This document shows positions 15,144 to 22,535 of a DNA stretch of 35,337 nucleotides, piece by piece (position 1 is the first letter of the stretch; every line of letters begins with the position of its first letter). Made by a program: the position numbers and the translations under genes. This DNA is from a virus. The DNA is taken from the IMG/VR virus record IMGVR_UViG_3300021197_001894, positions 1 through 35,337 of that record. One strand, given 5' to 3'. The notes under the pieces were generated by a model. The model did not search any database. It saw only the letters and a list, made by a program, of their open reading frames with translations, and was not told where the DNA came from.

Positions 15144-17518
15144 TGAATGTAGTTATGCAAAGACCAATGTTTAGACCTCAAATGGTGAGAAGACAACAGG
15201 GCAGCTCTCCCATGGGAGAAATGTTAGATCCCAATTCTGTTGTAAGAAGTGGTGAAATACTGAGTCCTGATCAAAGAAAAAGTTTTTTAAATATGTTAGA
15301 TCCCAATTCTGTTGTAAGAAGTGGTGAAATACTGAGTCCTGATCAAAGAAAAAGTTTTTTAAATATGTTAGATCCCAATTCTGTTGTAAGAAGTGGAGAA
15401 ATGTTGGTTGATCCCAACTCTGTTGTAAGAGAGGGTGAAATGCCAACAGAAGAACCAATGAATTCTTACACAAAAGCTTTATTAGATGATGAATTTAGAC
15501 GTTTTTTAATAACCGAAATACCTAACGGTCAAAATATTTTAGAAATGTTGTTACAAGGTAATACGCCTGAAAACTTTAGTACTTTAGTTCCATTATTAAA
15601 TGAGTTTACTAATTTTAAAATTTCAAACGAAATGAAAGAAAAAGGCGCTCTTCCTCCTCAAGGCGACATGATACCAGAGGAGGAATTGATGTTTTTAAAT
15701 AGATTAAAAAACATGGCTGAGGGTGGTGAAATGACTGCTGACGCTGTGGGTATTGCCGATGGACTAGATGCGGAGGAAGAAATGATGACCGCGGTTAGCG
15801 AACCGTCAGACGCAGGTATCGCTAAGGTATCCCCTGACCAGTATGTTCAGCTAATGAATGAGGTTAGAGGTGATGACATTCCTTTAGAGGGAAGAGTACA
15901 AGAATTAGCAATGAAGGTAGGAGAAAAAGACGCTCAGGACACCCCTTTATCTGTTCTCGCTTTGGTACAACCAGTTTTTGAATTAGAGGAGCAAGGTGGT
16001 ATTGCTCAAACACAGGAGGCTCAAAGTATGTCTCAACCAATGATGCCAACTGCGGCTGATCAACTAGCTAATCCGCAAAATATGGGAATAGTTAGAGCGA
16101 ATACAGGACTTTTTATTAATTCAGCAGATGCTGTGCCTTTTGCTGGGCAAGACATGTCAATGAGTTTAAAGATGCCTACAGGAAACACAGCGGCATCCTC
16201 TCCACAAAACTATGATATTTTACAAGGGATGATGTCTCCTACTCAGTATGATTTTATTACGAAAATGGGAGAAAATATGTTTGATATGGGAAAGCCACCT
16301 GTGGATATTACTCAAAGAGCAAAACAATATGAGGAAAAATTATTGGACAATGCTGATTTAAAGGGTCAATTTTTAACTAGTGTGGTCTCCCCTTTGTTGC
16401 TTCAAACTGCTCAAGACATCTTAGATCCTAACAAATCTTTTAGTGAAATTTTGATGGGAGGATTTAGTAGAATTGGCACTGCAGGTCAGGCTGGAGAGAA
16501 ACTAAAACAGCCTTATAAAACACAAGCCTTAAACTTAGCAACAAAAGACAAAGAAATTCAAGCTACGAAACAGTCAGACTTCGTTAAACTTTTTGGAGCA
16601 GAGGCAATTAAAAAAGCTTTTGCGGAACAGAAGAACAGAGAAATAATATTTCAAAACGTAGGTGGAGTTCCTATTCCCTTTGATAAAGACACTGGTCTCC
16701 CCATCAGCAGTGCGGATATATATTACACCTCTCTAACAAACACAAAAATGGAACAGATAAATAAAGGACTTAAATTACAGACAGCTCAGTCAGTTAAAAA
16801 TTTGTTCCCTGATTTAACTAATGAAGAATTAATTCAAATCGATCAAGACACAGATTACTTTGTAAAAAATAGTCCTCGATTTAAAGAAGAGTTTTATGAG
16901 ACAGATGAGGGTAGAAAATTTAAAATGTCACAAGAAGACACTTTAAGAAAAGAGTATCTAGCTCAAACAAAAGACTTTTCTTCGGCTGTCAGACAGTTTT
17001 CTATTCTAGATACCATAGCCGCAGATTCCACTGGTGCCACTGACATGGCTCTGGTCTTTACTTACATGAAAATTTTAGATCCAACCTCTGTTGTTAGAGA
17101 TAGTGAATTTGGTTTAGCGGCATCTACTGACTTATCTATGTTTGAGAATATAAGTCTGAATACCATAAACAAGATTCTCAATGGTCAAACGGTTTTAACA
17201 CCTAAACAAAGAGCAACTCTTATCTCCGCGGCGAGAGGGGCAACACTGGGAGCTTACAGAGCCTATGAAGGAGTTAGAAGTGGTTTTGAAAATATTGTGG
17301 ATGAGAGAGGTTTAAGCTCTATATCAGTTCTTCCCGACTTTACATCTAATTTAAAGTTACCTACGGTAGGTGATTTTGATAGTCTTCCTGATAATAAAAA
17401 GTTTGATTACTATAAGGAATTGGAGAAAGTCTTTAATTTACCATTAACGGATCGCGGAAAAGAATTCAATCTTGATAATCCACAAGATATTATAGACAGG
17501 ATAAATAGTCCAGGTTAA
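15143..17518 (+). CDS. large ejection-type protein with repeated LDPxSVVRxGE motif
   Basis: 791 residues. Residues 27-100 hold four copies of an LDPNSVVR(S/E)GE unit, two of them full 24-residue repeats also containing LSPDQRKSFLN. Residues about 224-290 (AGIAKVSPDQYVQLMNEVRG, then PLEGRVQELA, then VFELEEQGGIA) form a block I know from marine phages. The C-terminal part contains LDPTSVVRDSEFG (645-657) and, about 35 residues later, LTPKQRATLI, the parental-looking form of the N-terminal repeat. The role is inferred as an internal virion protein ejected with DNA. Length and neighbours fit; no lytic domain is visible. Confidence 0.65.
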   Translation: MNVVMQRPMFRPQMVRRQQGSSPMGEMLDPNSVVRSGEILSPDQRKSFLNMLDPNSVVRSGEILSPDQRKSFLNMLDPNSVVRSGEMLVDPNSVVREGEMPTEEPMNSYTKALLDDEFRRFLITEIPNGQNILEMLLQGNTPENFSTLVPLLNEFTNFKISNEMKEKGALPPQGDMIPEEELMFLNRLKNMAEGGEMTADAVGIADGLDAEEEMMTAVSEPSDAGIAKVSPDQYVQLMNEVRGDDIPLEGRVQELAMKVGEKDAQDTPLSVLALVQPVFELEEQGGIAQTQEAQSMSQPMMPTAADQLANPQNMGIVRANTGLFINSADAVPFAGQDMSMSLKMPTGNTAASSPQNYDILQGMMSPTQYDFITKMGENMFDMGKPPVDITQRAKQYEEKLLDNADLKGQFLTSVVSPLLLQTAQDILDPNKSFSEILMGGFSRIGTAGQAGEKLKQPYKTQALNLATKDKEIQATKQSDFVKLFGAEAIKKAFAEQKNREIIFQNVGGVPIPFDKDTGLPISSADIYYTSLTNTKMEQINKGLKLQTAQSVKNLFPDLTNEELIQIDQDTDYFVKNSPRFKEEFYETDEGRKFKMSQEDTLRKEYLAQTKDFSSAVRQFSILDTIAADSTGATDMALVFTYMKILDPTSVVRDSEFGLAASTDLSMFENISLNTINKILNGQTVLTPKQRATLISAARGATLGAYRAYEGVRSGFENIVDERGLSSISVLPDFTSNLKLPTVGDFDSLPDNKKFDYYKELEKVFNLPLTDRGKEFNLDNPQDIIDRINSPG
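15221..15442 (+). repeat. 72-bp in-gene tandem repeat, two full and two partial copies
   Basis: Copy 1 (15221-15292) and copy 2 (15293-15364) appear identical base for base. Copy 3 starts at 15365 and follows them for about 32 bases before diverging. A shorter degenerate copy lies at 15407-15442. The frame is kept, giving 24-residue peptide repeats. The base-level identity points to recent duplication. Confidence 0.9.
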
Positions 17519-17525
17519 AAATGAT

Positions 17526-20072
17526 ATGGCTGAAGATTTCAACCCAATATTAGGTAAAGAAACAGGGACTTATGATCCCTTTAGAAGTGTTAAAGATATT
17601 CCTTTAATTCCTATACAAGAAGATGAAGCATTTAAGCCTTATGTCTCCAATGCGGAAAACTTTTTATCTTTTTTGGCTCAACTAGAAGAGGAAATTGGAC
17701 CTGATATATATCCCAAAGGGAAAAGCGACAAAGTTGCTTTTAAAGATAGATTATTTGCTGATTTAAAGGAGGGAGTCAGTAAGGCAGGTGAAATAGGTTA
17801 TGTGAAAAACCTTTATGGAGAAAATAATGTCTTCTCCGATAATGAGGGAAACATTGTTTTTAGAGATGAACCAGGAGCTAGCTGGGAAGCATACAATCCT
17901 GAATTCTCAGCAGACAATGTATCAGAAATGTTTATACAGCCAATTGAAATGGCTAGTGAGGTAGTACAATTTGGTCCCGCTATGTTTACTGCTAATCCTA
18001 TAACCGCTGCCTTAACAATGGCTGCTGGAGAGGGAGCCTTACAATATATATCTTCTCAATTACCAGGTGAGGAAAACCTAACTAATGAGGAAAGAGCATT
18101 TAGAATTGTGTCTAATGGTGTGTTGGGTGGGTCTACTCAGTGGGCTGCTAACGGTTTCTTAAATTGGATTACAACTGTTAACCCTGTAAAAAACTTTGCT
18201 ACAAAAAATATTGTTAAAACAATTAAAGGAAAAAAAGGTAGTGAGGCTAGAGCTTTTTATGAGGAGGGTTTAAGATTACAAGAAAAATATGGAGCACTTA
18301 GTTTATCAGAGATAAGCGGTGATAAATTTTTAAGACAAATAGAAGACTTTTTAAGAGGGTACTACCTGACGAGAGGTCAGGGAGCTGATTTAGCGTTTGA
18401 ACAGATAACCAACACTGCTACAGCAATACAGAATATGATGAAACAACTGTACGGCAAGCAGGGAGGTCCTCTTTTAGGAAACAAAATTACTACTGCTTAC
18501 AATAATATTTTAGATAATCTAATTAAAAATAGAAAAGTTAGAGCTGATGAGGGGTTTGCCAATTTATCTAAGTTAAAAGATCAAAACTCAGGAAAAATAG
18601 TTGATTTTTCTGAGATACCTTTATTAAATACAAATAACTTTGTAGCTAAATTAGATGAATTAATAGCACAATACAAACCAATGGGCACAGGGGATGACTC
18701 TCTGTACAGGAGTTTATTAGACGCTAGAGCATCTTTACTAGATGATACAGGGGGAGAGGGTGTATTAACTGCTCTTCAATTTCAAAATTTAATTAGTCAA
18801 TACAGTTCAGCCGCAGCGGGAACGGGTAGTGTCTTCAAAGATTTAGGTGCAGCTGCTCAGAAGAGACCGTCCAGAGAATTATTGGATGCTTTAAACAAAG
18901 ATTTAGATCAAACCATTGAGAGTGGTTTACTGGGTAATGTTCAGTTAAAACAAATGAGTAACACCATTCAAACCGCTGTGGCAAAAAATTTACAAAAAGT
19001 AAGAGACGATTACAAAATAGACTCTGACTTAATAACAGCTTTAGAAAATTCTTTTTTAAGTGGTTTTATTCAAACAGGGAAAAAATCTGCGGATGACATT
19101 GTTAATCAATTTACTAAGTTAAGCGCTCAAGAAACAGAGGAAGCTTTAAAGTTTTTAAGGGACAACGGATATGATGATGTCATTCAACAAATGAAAGCTA
19201 CTCTTGTAGAGGATTCTTTTATTAAATCCTTGAGACCGATTGAAGATTTAACCTTAGAAGCTGAAAAACTATCTAAAGCAACTAGAGCTGGGGGACAAGC
19301 TCGAGACTCGGTGCAATCTAATAAATTTGATCCTTTGGTTTTTAAGGATATTTTAGATCCTGTTAGGTTTATGCAAAATCTTAACAAATCTTTAAAGGGA
19401 ACTGCTGGTGGAGGTAAAGGTAAGGCAGAAATTTTATTTTCAAAGGAAGAGTTAAAAGAAATAGGAGATGTTTTAGAATATATTCGAAGAGCTAATTTTA
19501 GTCGTGTAAGTCCCAAGGCAAGTATGCTTGATATTGTTTTGGGTTTTGTAAATTTACCTGGTTTAGTAGCGAGAGCGGGAGGTATGAATTATCTCTCTAA
19601 GTTATTATTAACAAAACAGGGTAGAGACGGTTTAGAGAATTTTATTGCTCTTCAAACAGGAGAAAAACAAGTAAAAGATTTAACAAAAAATATGGCTGCC
19701 AATGTAGTATTTTTTACAGAGTCAATGATGGATTATCAAACAGAGTTTGCCACAACAGGATCTTACTACGGTCAAGAACTTTTGGATGATGTTAAGAAAA
19801 AAGCAGAAGAGTTTATTCCTAAAATACAAGCACCAGAATCAGAGTTTATAGAGATGGAACCTGATACTCAAAATTCACAGTCCTTTAATATTCCTTCTCC
19901 TCAAGTGTCCCGCGGACAGGGGGTAGACGTTATCCCTCCTTTGTCTTCCCCCATTAATCCGCAGACCGTGGCTAGCTTAGAGTCAATTGGCATGCCTCTT
20001 TTTAATGCAAAAGATGGTGGTCTCGCTAGTTTAGATACAAATAAATTTAAAAGACCACAGGTGGTAGCATAA
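17526..20072 (+). CDS. large helical ejection-type protein, 848 aa
   Basis: 848 residues, largely helical. A hydrophobic stretch at about 149-176 (FGPAMFTANPITAALTMAAG) could insert in a membrane. Long amphipathic helices follow (residues 290-640), and a proline-rich segment near 770-810 leads to a GG motif, DGGLASLD, at 830-837. Size, location after two internal-protein candidates and composition fit the largest of three DNA-ejection proteins, comparable in position to T7 gp15/gp16 or P22 gp16/gp20. No sequence identity to those is claimed. No transglycosylase motif is seen. Confidence 0.6.
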   Translation: MAEDFNPILGKETGTYDPFRSVKDIPLIPIQEDEAFKPYVSNAENFLSFLAQLEEEIGPDIYPKGKSDKVAFKDRLFADLKEGVSKAGEIGYVKNLYGENNVFSDNEGNIVFRDEPGASWEAYNPEFSADNVSEMFIQPIEMASEVVQFGPAMFTANPITAALTMAAGEGALQYISSQLPGEENLTNEERAFRIVSNGVLGGSTQWAANGFLNWITTVNPVKNFATKNIVKTIKGKKGSEARAFYEEGLRLQEKYGALSLSEISGDKFLRQIEDFLRGYYLTRGQGADLAFEQITNTATAIQNMMKQLYGKQGGPLLGNKITTAYNNILDNLIKNRKVRADEGFANLSKLKDQNSGKIVDFSEIPLLNTNNFVAKLDELIAQYKPMGTGDDSLYRSLLDARASLLDDTGGEGVLTALQFQNLISQYSSAAAGTGSVFKDLGAAAQKRPSRELLDALNKDLDQTIESGLLGNVQLKQMSNTIQTAVAKNLQKVRDDYKIDSDLITALENSFLSGFIQTGKKSADDIVNQFTKLSAQETEEALKFLRDNGYDDVIQQMKATLVEDSFIKSLRPIEDLTLEAEKLSKATRAGGQARDSVQSNKFDPLVFKDILDPVRFMQNLNKSLKGTAGGGKGKAEILFSKEELKEIGDVLEYIRRANFSRVSPKASMLDIVLGFVNLPGLVARAGGMNYLSKLLLTKQGRDGLENFIALQTGEKQVKDLTKNMAANVVFFTESMMDYQTEFATTGSYYGQELLDDVKKKAEEFIPKIQAPESEFIEMEPDTQNSQSFNIPSPQVSRGQGVDVIPPLSSPINPQTVASLESIGMPLFNAKDGGLASLDTNKFKRPQVVA

Positions 20073-21439
20073 TGTCAATAATGCAAACAATTCAAGCTAA
20101 TAGAGCAAACCGAAAACCAAAAAAAGTTGGCTTTAGTGATGTAGGTAATCGTGGTAGTTACACACCAGGTGGTGATTCTTTTAAAAATTATAGTCAAAAA
20201 GATCAAAACATCATGTTTGATCAAGCAGGTGGTAAAGATAAACTTATTGATCAAGCTTACAATATACAACAAAAATACCCAAGAGGTCCAGATTTTCAAA
20301 GATATTTAAATAAAGCAAAACAATATCAAGGAGGACAATCTGCTGGTGGTAAAATACTTGAGGGTCCTGATGGTATCATGCGTTTACAAATGTCTGGTGC
20401 CGATGTTCCTATGAAAGATGCACAGGGTCGAACTATTTTATCAATGATGCAGCCTGAACTGACAGCACAAGCTCCAACATTTGGAGAATTTTTTCAAGAT
20501 ATGGTAAGAGGTGCTGGGAATATGTTGGGTGGGGTTGCAGAGGCGGCCATGTCAGGTAAGCTTGGTTTTACAGGTGCTGTTAAAGATATTTGGGATAGTG
20601 TTAGAAGTAACTTTAGTGGTGAAAGTCAGGGAATAGAAACCGTTCCAAGACCTGATCCTTTTTCAAGTGGAGCAGACGCAGGAGGGGCTTATGTATCTGC
20701 TCCACTTAATAATCAAAAAATTGGGACGCAAGTGATGAATAGTATAATTCCTCAGGCTAACGCACCAGAAGATGTAATTCCTTTCCCAACTTCATCAGGC
20801 AGGAATATTGGTGATGAGAGTGATCCATCAATATTTGGTATAGACAATGCTGGTGTATCTCTTCCTTATCAAAGAAGCACAATAGAAAATCCTAATTTAA
20901 TTAATATGCCTCGGGAAAATGTAAATCTTCCTGAATACTATGACCCTAATAATACCTTGGGTAATATATATTTAGAGAGTATTGGTGTTGTTCCTGAGGG
21001 AACTATTGGATCAGATTTAAGAACTGAACTATCTCCTGAAGAAAGAACAATACTAGACAAGTACCTATTTGAGAAAATGCTTAAAGAAGAGCAAATGAAA
21101 AATAAACAAAAAGAAGATTTTTATAATCAACCTCCTGAAACAAATCCAATTGGACAACCCGTTCTTATGGCCGAAAATACAGGATTACCTTCTTTAATGG
21201 ATTTATATAATTTTTCAAAAAACCCTCAAATAAAAACACCTATAGGTAATTTAAGATTTGATAATGTTTTTTCAGGGAAACCCGAATTAGGCTACTCTAA
21301 TACAGTAGATATATTTGGACAACCTGTTGACTTAAATGCTAGAGTGGGTCAGGGGGGACTAAACTTCGGAGCATCAATGAATTTTAAAAAGGGTGGAAGT
21401 GTAGACAAATACGCTGGCTTAGGTTATAAACTTAAATAA
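20072..21439 (+). CDS. late virion-module protein of unknown function
   Basis: 455 residues. The N-terminus is basic and Gln/Asn-rich (MSIMQTIQANRANRKPKKVG). The middle is Pro/Gly-rich and probably extended (residues 110-330). The C-terminus repeats the operon's GG motif: FKKGGSVDKYAGLGYKLK at 438-455. A DNARVGQ-like beta stretch (VDLNARVGQGGLNFGAS) just before it suggests a small folded domain. I do not recognise a family. It begins on the last base of the preceding gene and ends 1 base before the gene leading to the lysozyme, so it belongs to the late operon. Confidence 0.58.
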   Translation: MSIMQTIQANRANRKPKKVGFSDVGNRGSYTPGGDSFKNYSQKDQNIMFDQAGGKDKLIDQAYNIQQKYPRGPDFQRYLNKAKQYQGGQSAGGKILEGPDGIMRLQMSGADVPMKDAQGRTILSMMQPELTAQAPTFGEFFQDMVRGAGNMLGGVAEAAMSGKLGFTGAVKDIWDSVRSNFSGESQGIETVPRPDPFSSGADAGGAYVSAPLNNQKIGTQVMNSIIPQANAPEDVIPFPTSSGRNIGDESDPSIFGIDNAGVSLPYQRSTIENPNLINMPRENVNLPEYYDPNNTLGNIYLESIGVVPEGTIGSDLRTELSPEERTILDKYLFEKMLKEEQMKNKQKEDFYNQPPETNPIGQPVLMAENTGLPSLMDLYNFSKNPQIKTPIGNLRFDNVFSGKPELGYSNTVDIFGQPVDLNARVGQGGLNFGASMNFKKGGSVDKYAGLGYKLK

Positions 21440-21529
21440 ATGAAATTATTAAGAATTATTATAAATATGTTTAAACGAAAGGTAGAAAAAGACCCTCACG
21501 AAGAACACTGGGGTATAGGTGCAAAATGA
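21440..21529 (+). CDS. 29-aa peptide coupled to lysozyme
   Basis: The ATG begins directly after the preceding TAA, and the TGA overlaps the lysozyme ATG (ATGA). The peptide has a short hydrophobic N-terminus (MKLLRIIINMF) and a charged C-terminus containing DPHEEHWGIG. Its position suggests a lysis-related or coupling peptide. Eleven hydrophobic residues are too few for a classical holin. No other holin or spanin candidate is visible nearby. It may simply keep ribosomes moving onto the lysozyme start. Confidence 0.5.
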   Translation: MKLLRIIINMFKRKVEKDPHEEHWGIGAK

Positions 21530-21975
21530 TTGAAATTACTGATTCATTGAAAAATAGAATTCGTCTTCACGAAGGCTGTGTATTAGAGCCATACGAGGAT
21601 TCACTAGGCAAGCTCACTGTTGCCATAGGACATTTAGTTCAACCTCATGAAAGAAAAAGATTTCAAAAGGGAGTCTCTATAACACAAGAGGAAGCCAATG
21701 AGCTTTTCGAAATGGATTTAAATAGAGCAGCAGCGGGAGCTGATGTTTTAATTGATGAGTGTATTGGTCACGATTTACCTCAACACGTAGGTGAGGTAAT
21801 AGTTGAAATGGTTTTTCAATTGGGAACTCAGGGGGTTCGAAACTTTTCTAAAATGTGGAAAAACATGAGGAATAGTAAATGGAAGGAAGCCTCAGACGAG
21901 ATGAAAGATTCCAGATGGCATTCACAAACACCGAAGCGTTGTGAATCCCTTGCTGAAATTATAGCGAATACTTAA
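21526..21975 (+). CDS. T4-type lysozyme (GH24 endolysin)
   Basis: 149 residues. The GH24 catalytic triad is in place: Glu16 in RLHEGC, Asp25 in YEDSLGKLT, and Thr31. The spacing of 9 and 6 residues is the same as Glu11, Asp20 and Thr26 of T4 lysozyme. GHLVQPHERKR and the C-terminal SRWHSQTPKRCESLAEII (like the WxxQTPxRA region of the family) support this. The enzyme cleaves the glycan strand of peptidoglycan at lysis. There is no signal peptide, so a holin is needed for release, but none is obvious here. It is the last gene of the rightward late operon. Confidence 0.93.
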   Translation: MIEITDSLKNRIRLHEGCVLEPYEDSLGKLTVAIGHLVQPHERKRFQKGVSITQEEANELFEMDLNRAAAGADVLIDECIGHDLPQHVGEVIVEMVFQLGTQGVRNFSKMWKNMRNSKWKEASDEMKDSRWHSQTPKRCESLAEIIANT

Positions 21976-22148
21976 AGAGTTCTTCTAATAAAATTAGGGA
22001 ACTGACCTTCATTTTTGTATGTCATATAAGCGGCATACCAATCTTTTTTATATTCTGCTTGGCAGAAATCTTTGATTGACTCGTCTTTGTCATTACTCTT
22101 AAAGAAGTTTAAGAAATGATCTTTTGCTTTGTTGGTTAAGTTAAACAT
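21972..22148 (-). CDS. 58-aa protein, last gene of the leftward operon
   Basis: A 58-residue protein with a strong AAGGAG ribosome-binding site about 8 bases before its ATG. It begins MFNLTNKAKDHFLNFFKSND and has a Trp/Tyr-rich core KKDWYAAYMTYKNEG. Its last codons overlap the end of the convergent lysozyme gene by four bases. I recognise no family. The quality of the start site and the residue composition make it a real gene. It is separated from the rest of the leftward operon by 177 bases with a weak terminator-like hairpin, so it may be expressed differently. Confidence 0.68.
   Translation of the reverse strand: MFNLTNKAKDHFLNFFKSNDKDESIKDFCQAEYKKDWYAAYMTYKNEGQFPNFIRRTL
21978..22003 (+). 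terminator. probable late-operon terminator
   Basis: Two nested stems follow the lysozyme stop by two bases. AGTTC (21978-21982) pairs with GAACT (21999-22003), and CTAAT (21985-21989) pairs with ATTAG (21993-21997) around an AAA loop, with a small 2/1 internal loop between. A T-rich run (CATTTTTG) follows a few bases later. It lies inside the 3' end of the opposing 58-residue gene. Confidence 0.45.
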
Positions 22149-22183
22149 AATTTTTCTCCTTTTTAATAATTTTTAATCCACAG

Positions 22184-22217
22184 GAAAGAAAAAAAGAATT
22201 GTTGTTTACGCACAACA
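22184..22217 (-). terminator. weak intrinsic terminator-like hairpin in the 22149-22325 gap
   Basis: On the minus strand, TGTTGT (22217-22212) pairs with ACAACA (22205-22200) around a 6-base loop, followed by ATTCTTTTTTTC. The stem is only 6 bp and AT-rich. It could end the replication operon after the DUF3310 gene. The rest of the 177-base gap holds an imperfect inverted repeat (TGACGACC near 22245 and GGTCGTTA near 22290) and nothing else I can name. Confidence 0.35.
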
Positions 22218-22325
22218 GGTATGATATTTTAATTATAAGAATAGTGACGACCAAAATTATATGGAAGGAAACTTGTGTATATTTAGAAAAGGTCGTTAGA
22301 TTAGTGTCTCTTGCAATTTATTAGT

Positions 22326-22535
22326 TTAATAACTGTCGTCGCTATTCTCATATTTTTTAATTAATCTTTGCAAGTACCATTGAGCTTTCTTTAAATCTTC
22401 TAATCCATTCTTTTTCTTAAATCTAGTTACATATTTAATTACATTGCCTTGAAAATAATCCATTTCATGAGCATCTATATAATCAGCAGTCTCTATTTTA
22501 CTTTTATAGTAATCAGGGTTTATCTTATCACTCAC
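22326..22535 (-). CDS. DUF3310 protein
   Basis: 69 residues from a GTG start at 22535 that overlaps the polymerase stop as GTGA; GGAGAGG lies just upstream. An in-frame TTG 15 bases earlier is less likely. The sequence NPDYYKSKIETADYIDAHEM, then FQGNVIKYVTRFKKKNGLED and KKAQWYLQRLI, is the DUF3310 (SaV-like) signature found throughout phage replication modules. The domain is small and helical with a conserved Asn/Tyr/Arg core; its biochemical role is not settled. It follows the DNA polymerase directly. Confidence 0.85.
   Translation of the reverse strand: MSDKINPDYYKSKIETADYIDAHEMDYFQGNVIKYVTRFKKKNGLEDLKKAQWYLQRLIKKYENSDDSY

Noticed and set aside
15171-15473. Minus-strand frame with 24-residue HHFLQQNWDLTYL repeats
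   Set aside because: It only reflects the 72-bp tandem repeat of the plus-strand 791-aa gene read backwards.
22218-22325. Possible small RNA or promoter with TATAAT at 22232-22237 (minus strand)
   Set aside because: No -35 element lies at a proper distance and the inverted repeat nearby has a mismatch and a long loop; nothing beyond AT-rich sequence can be supported.
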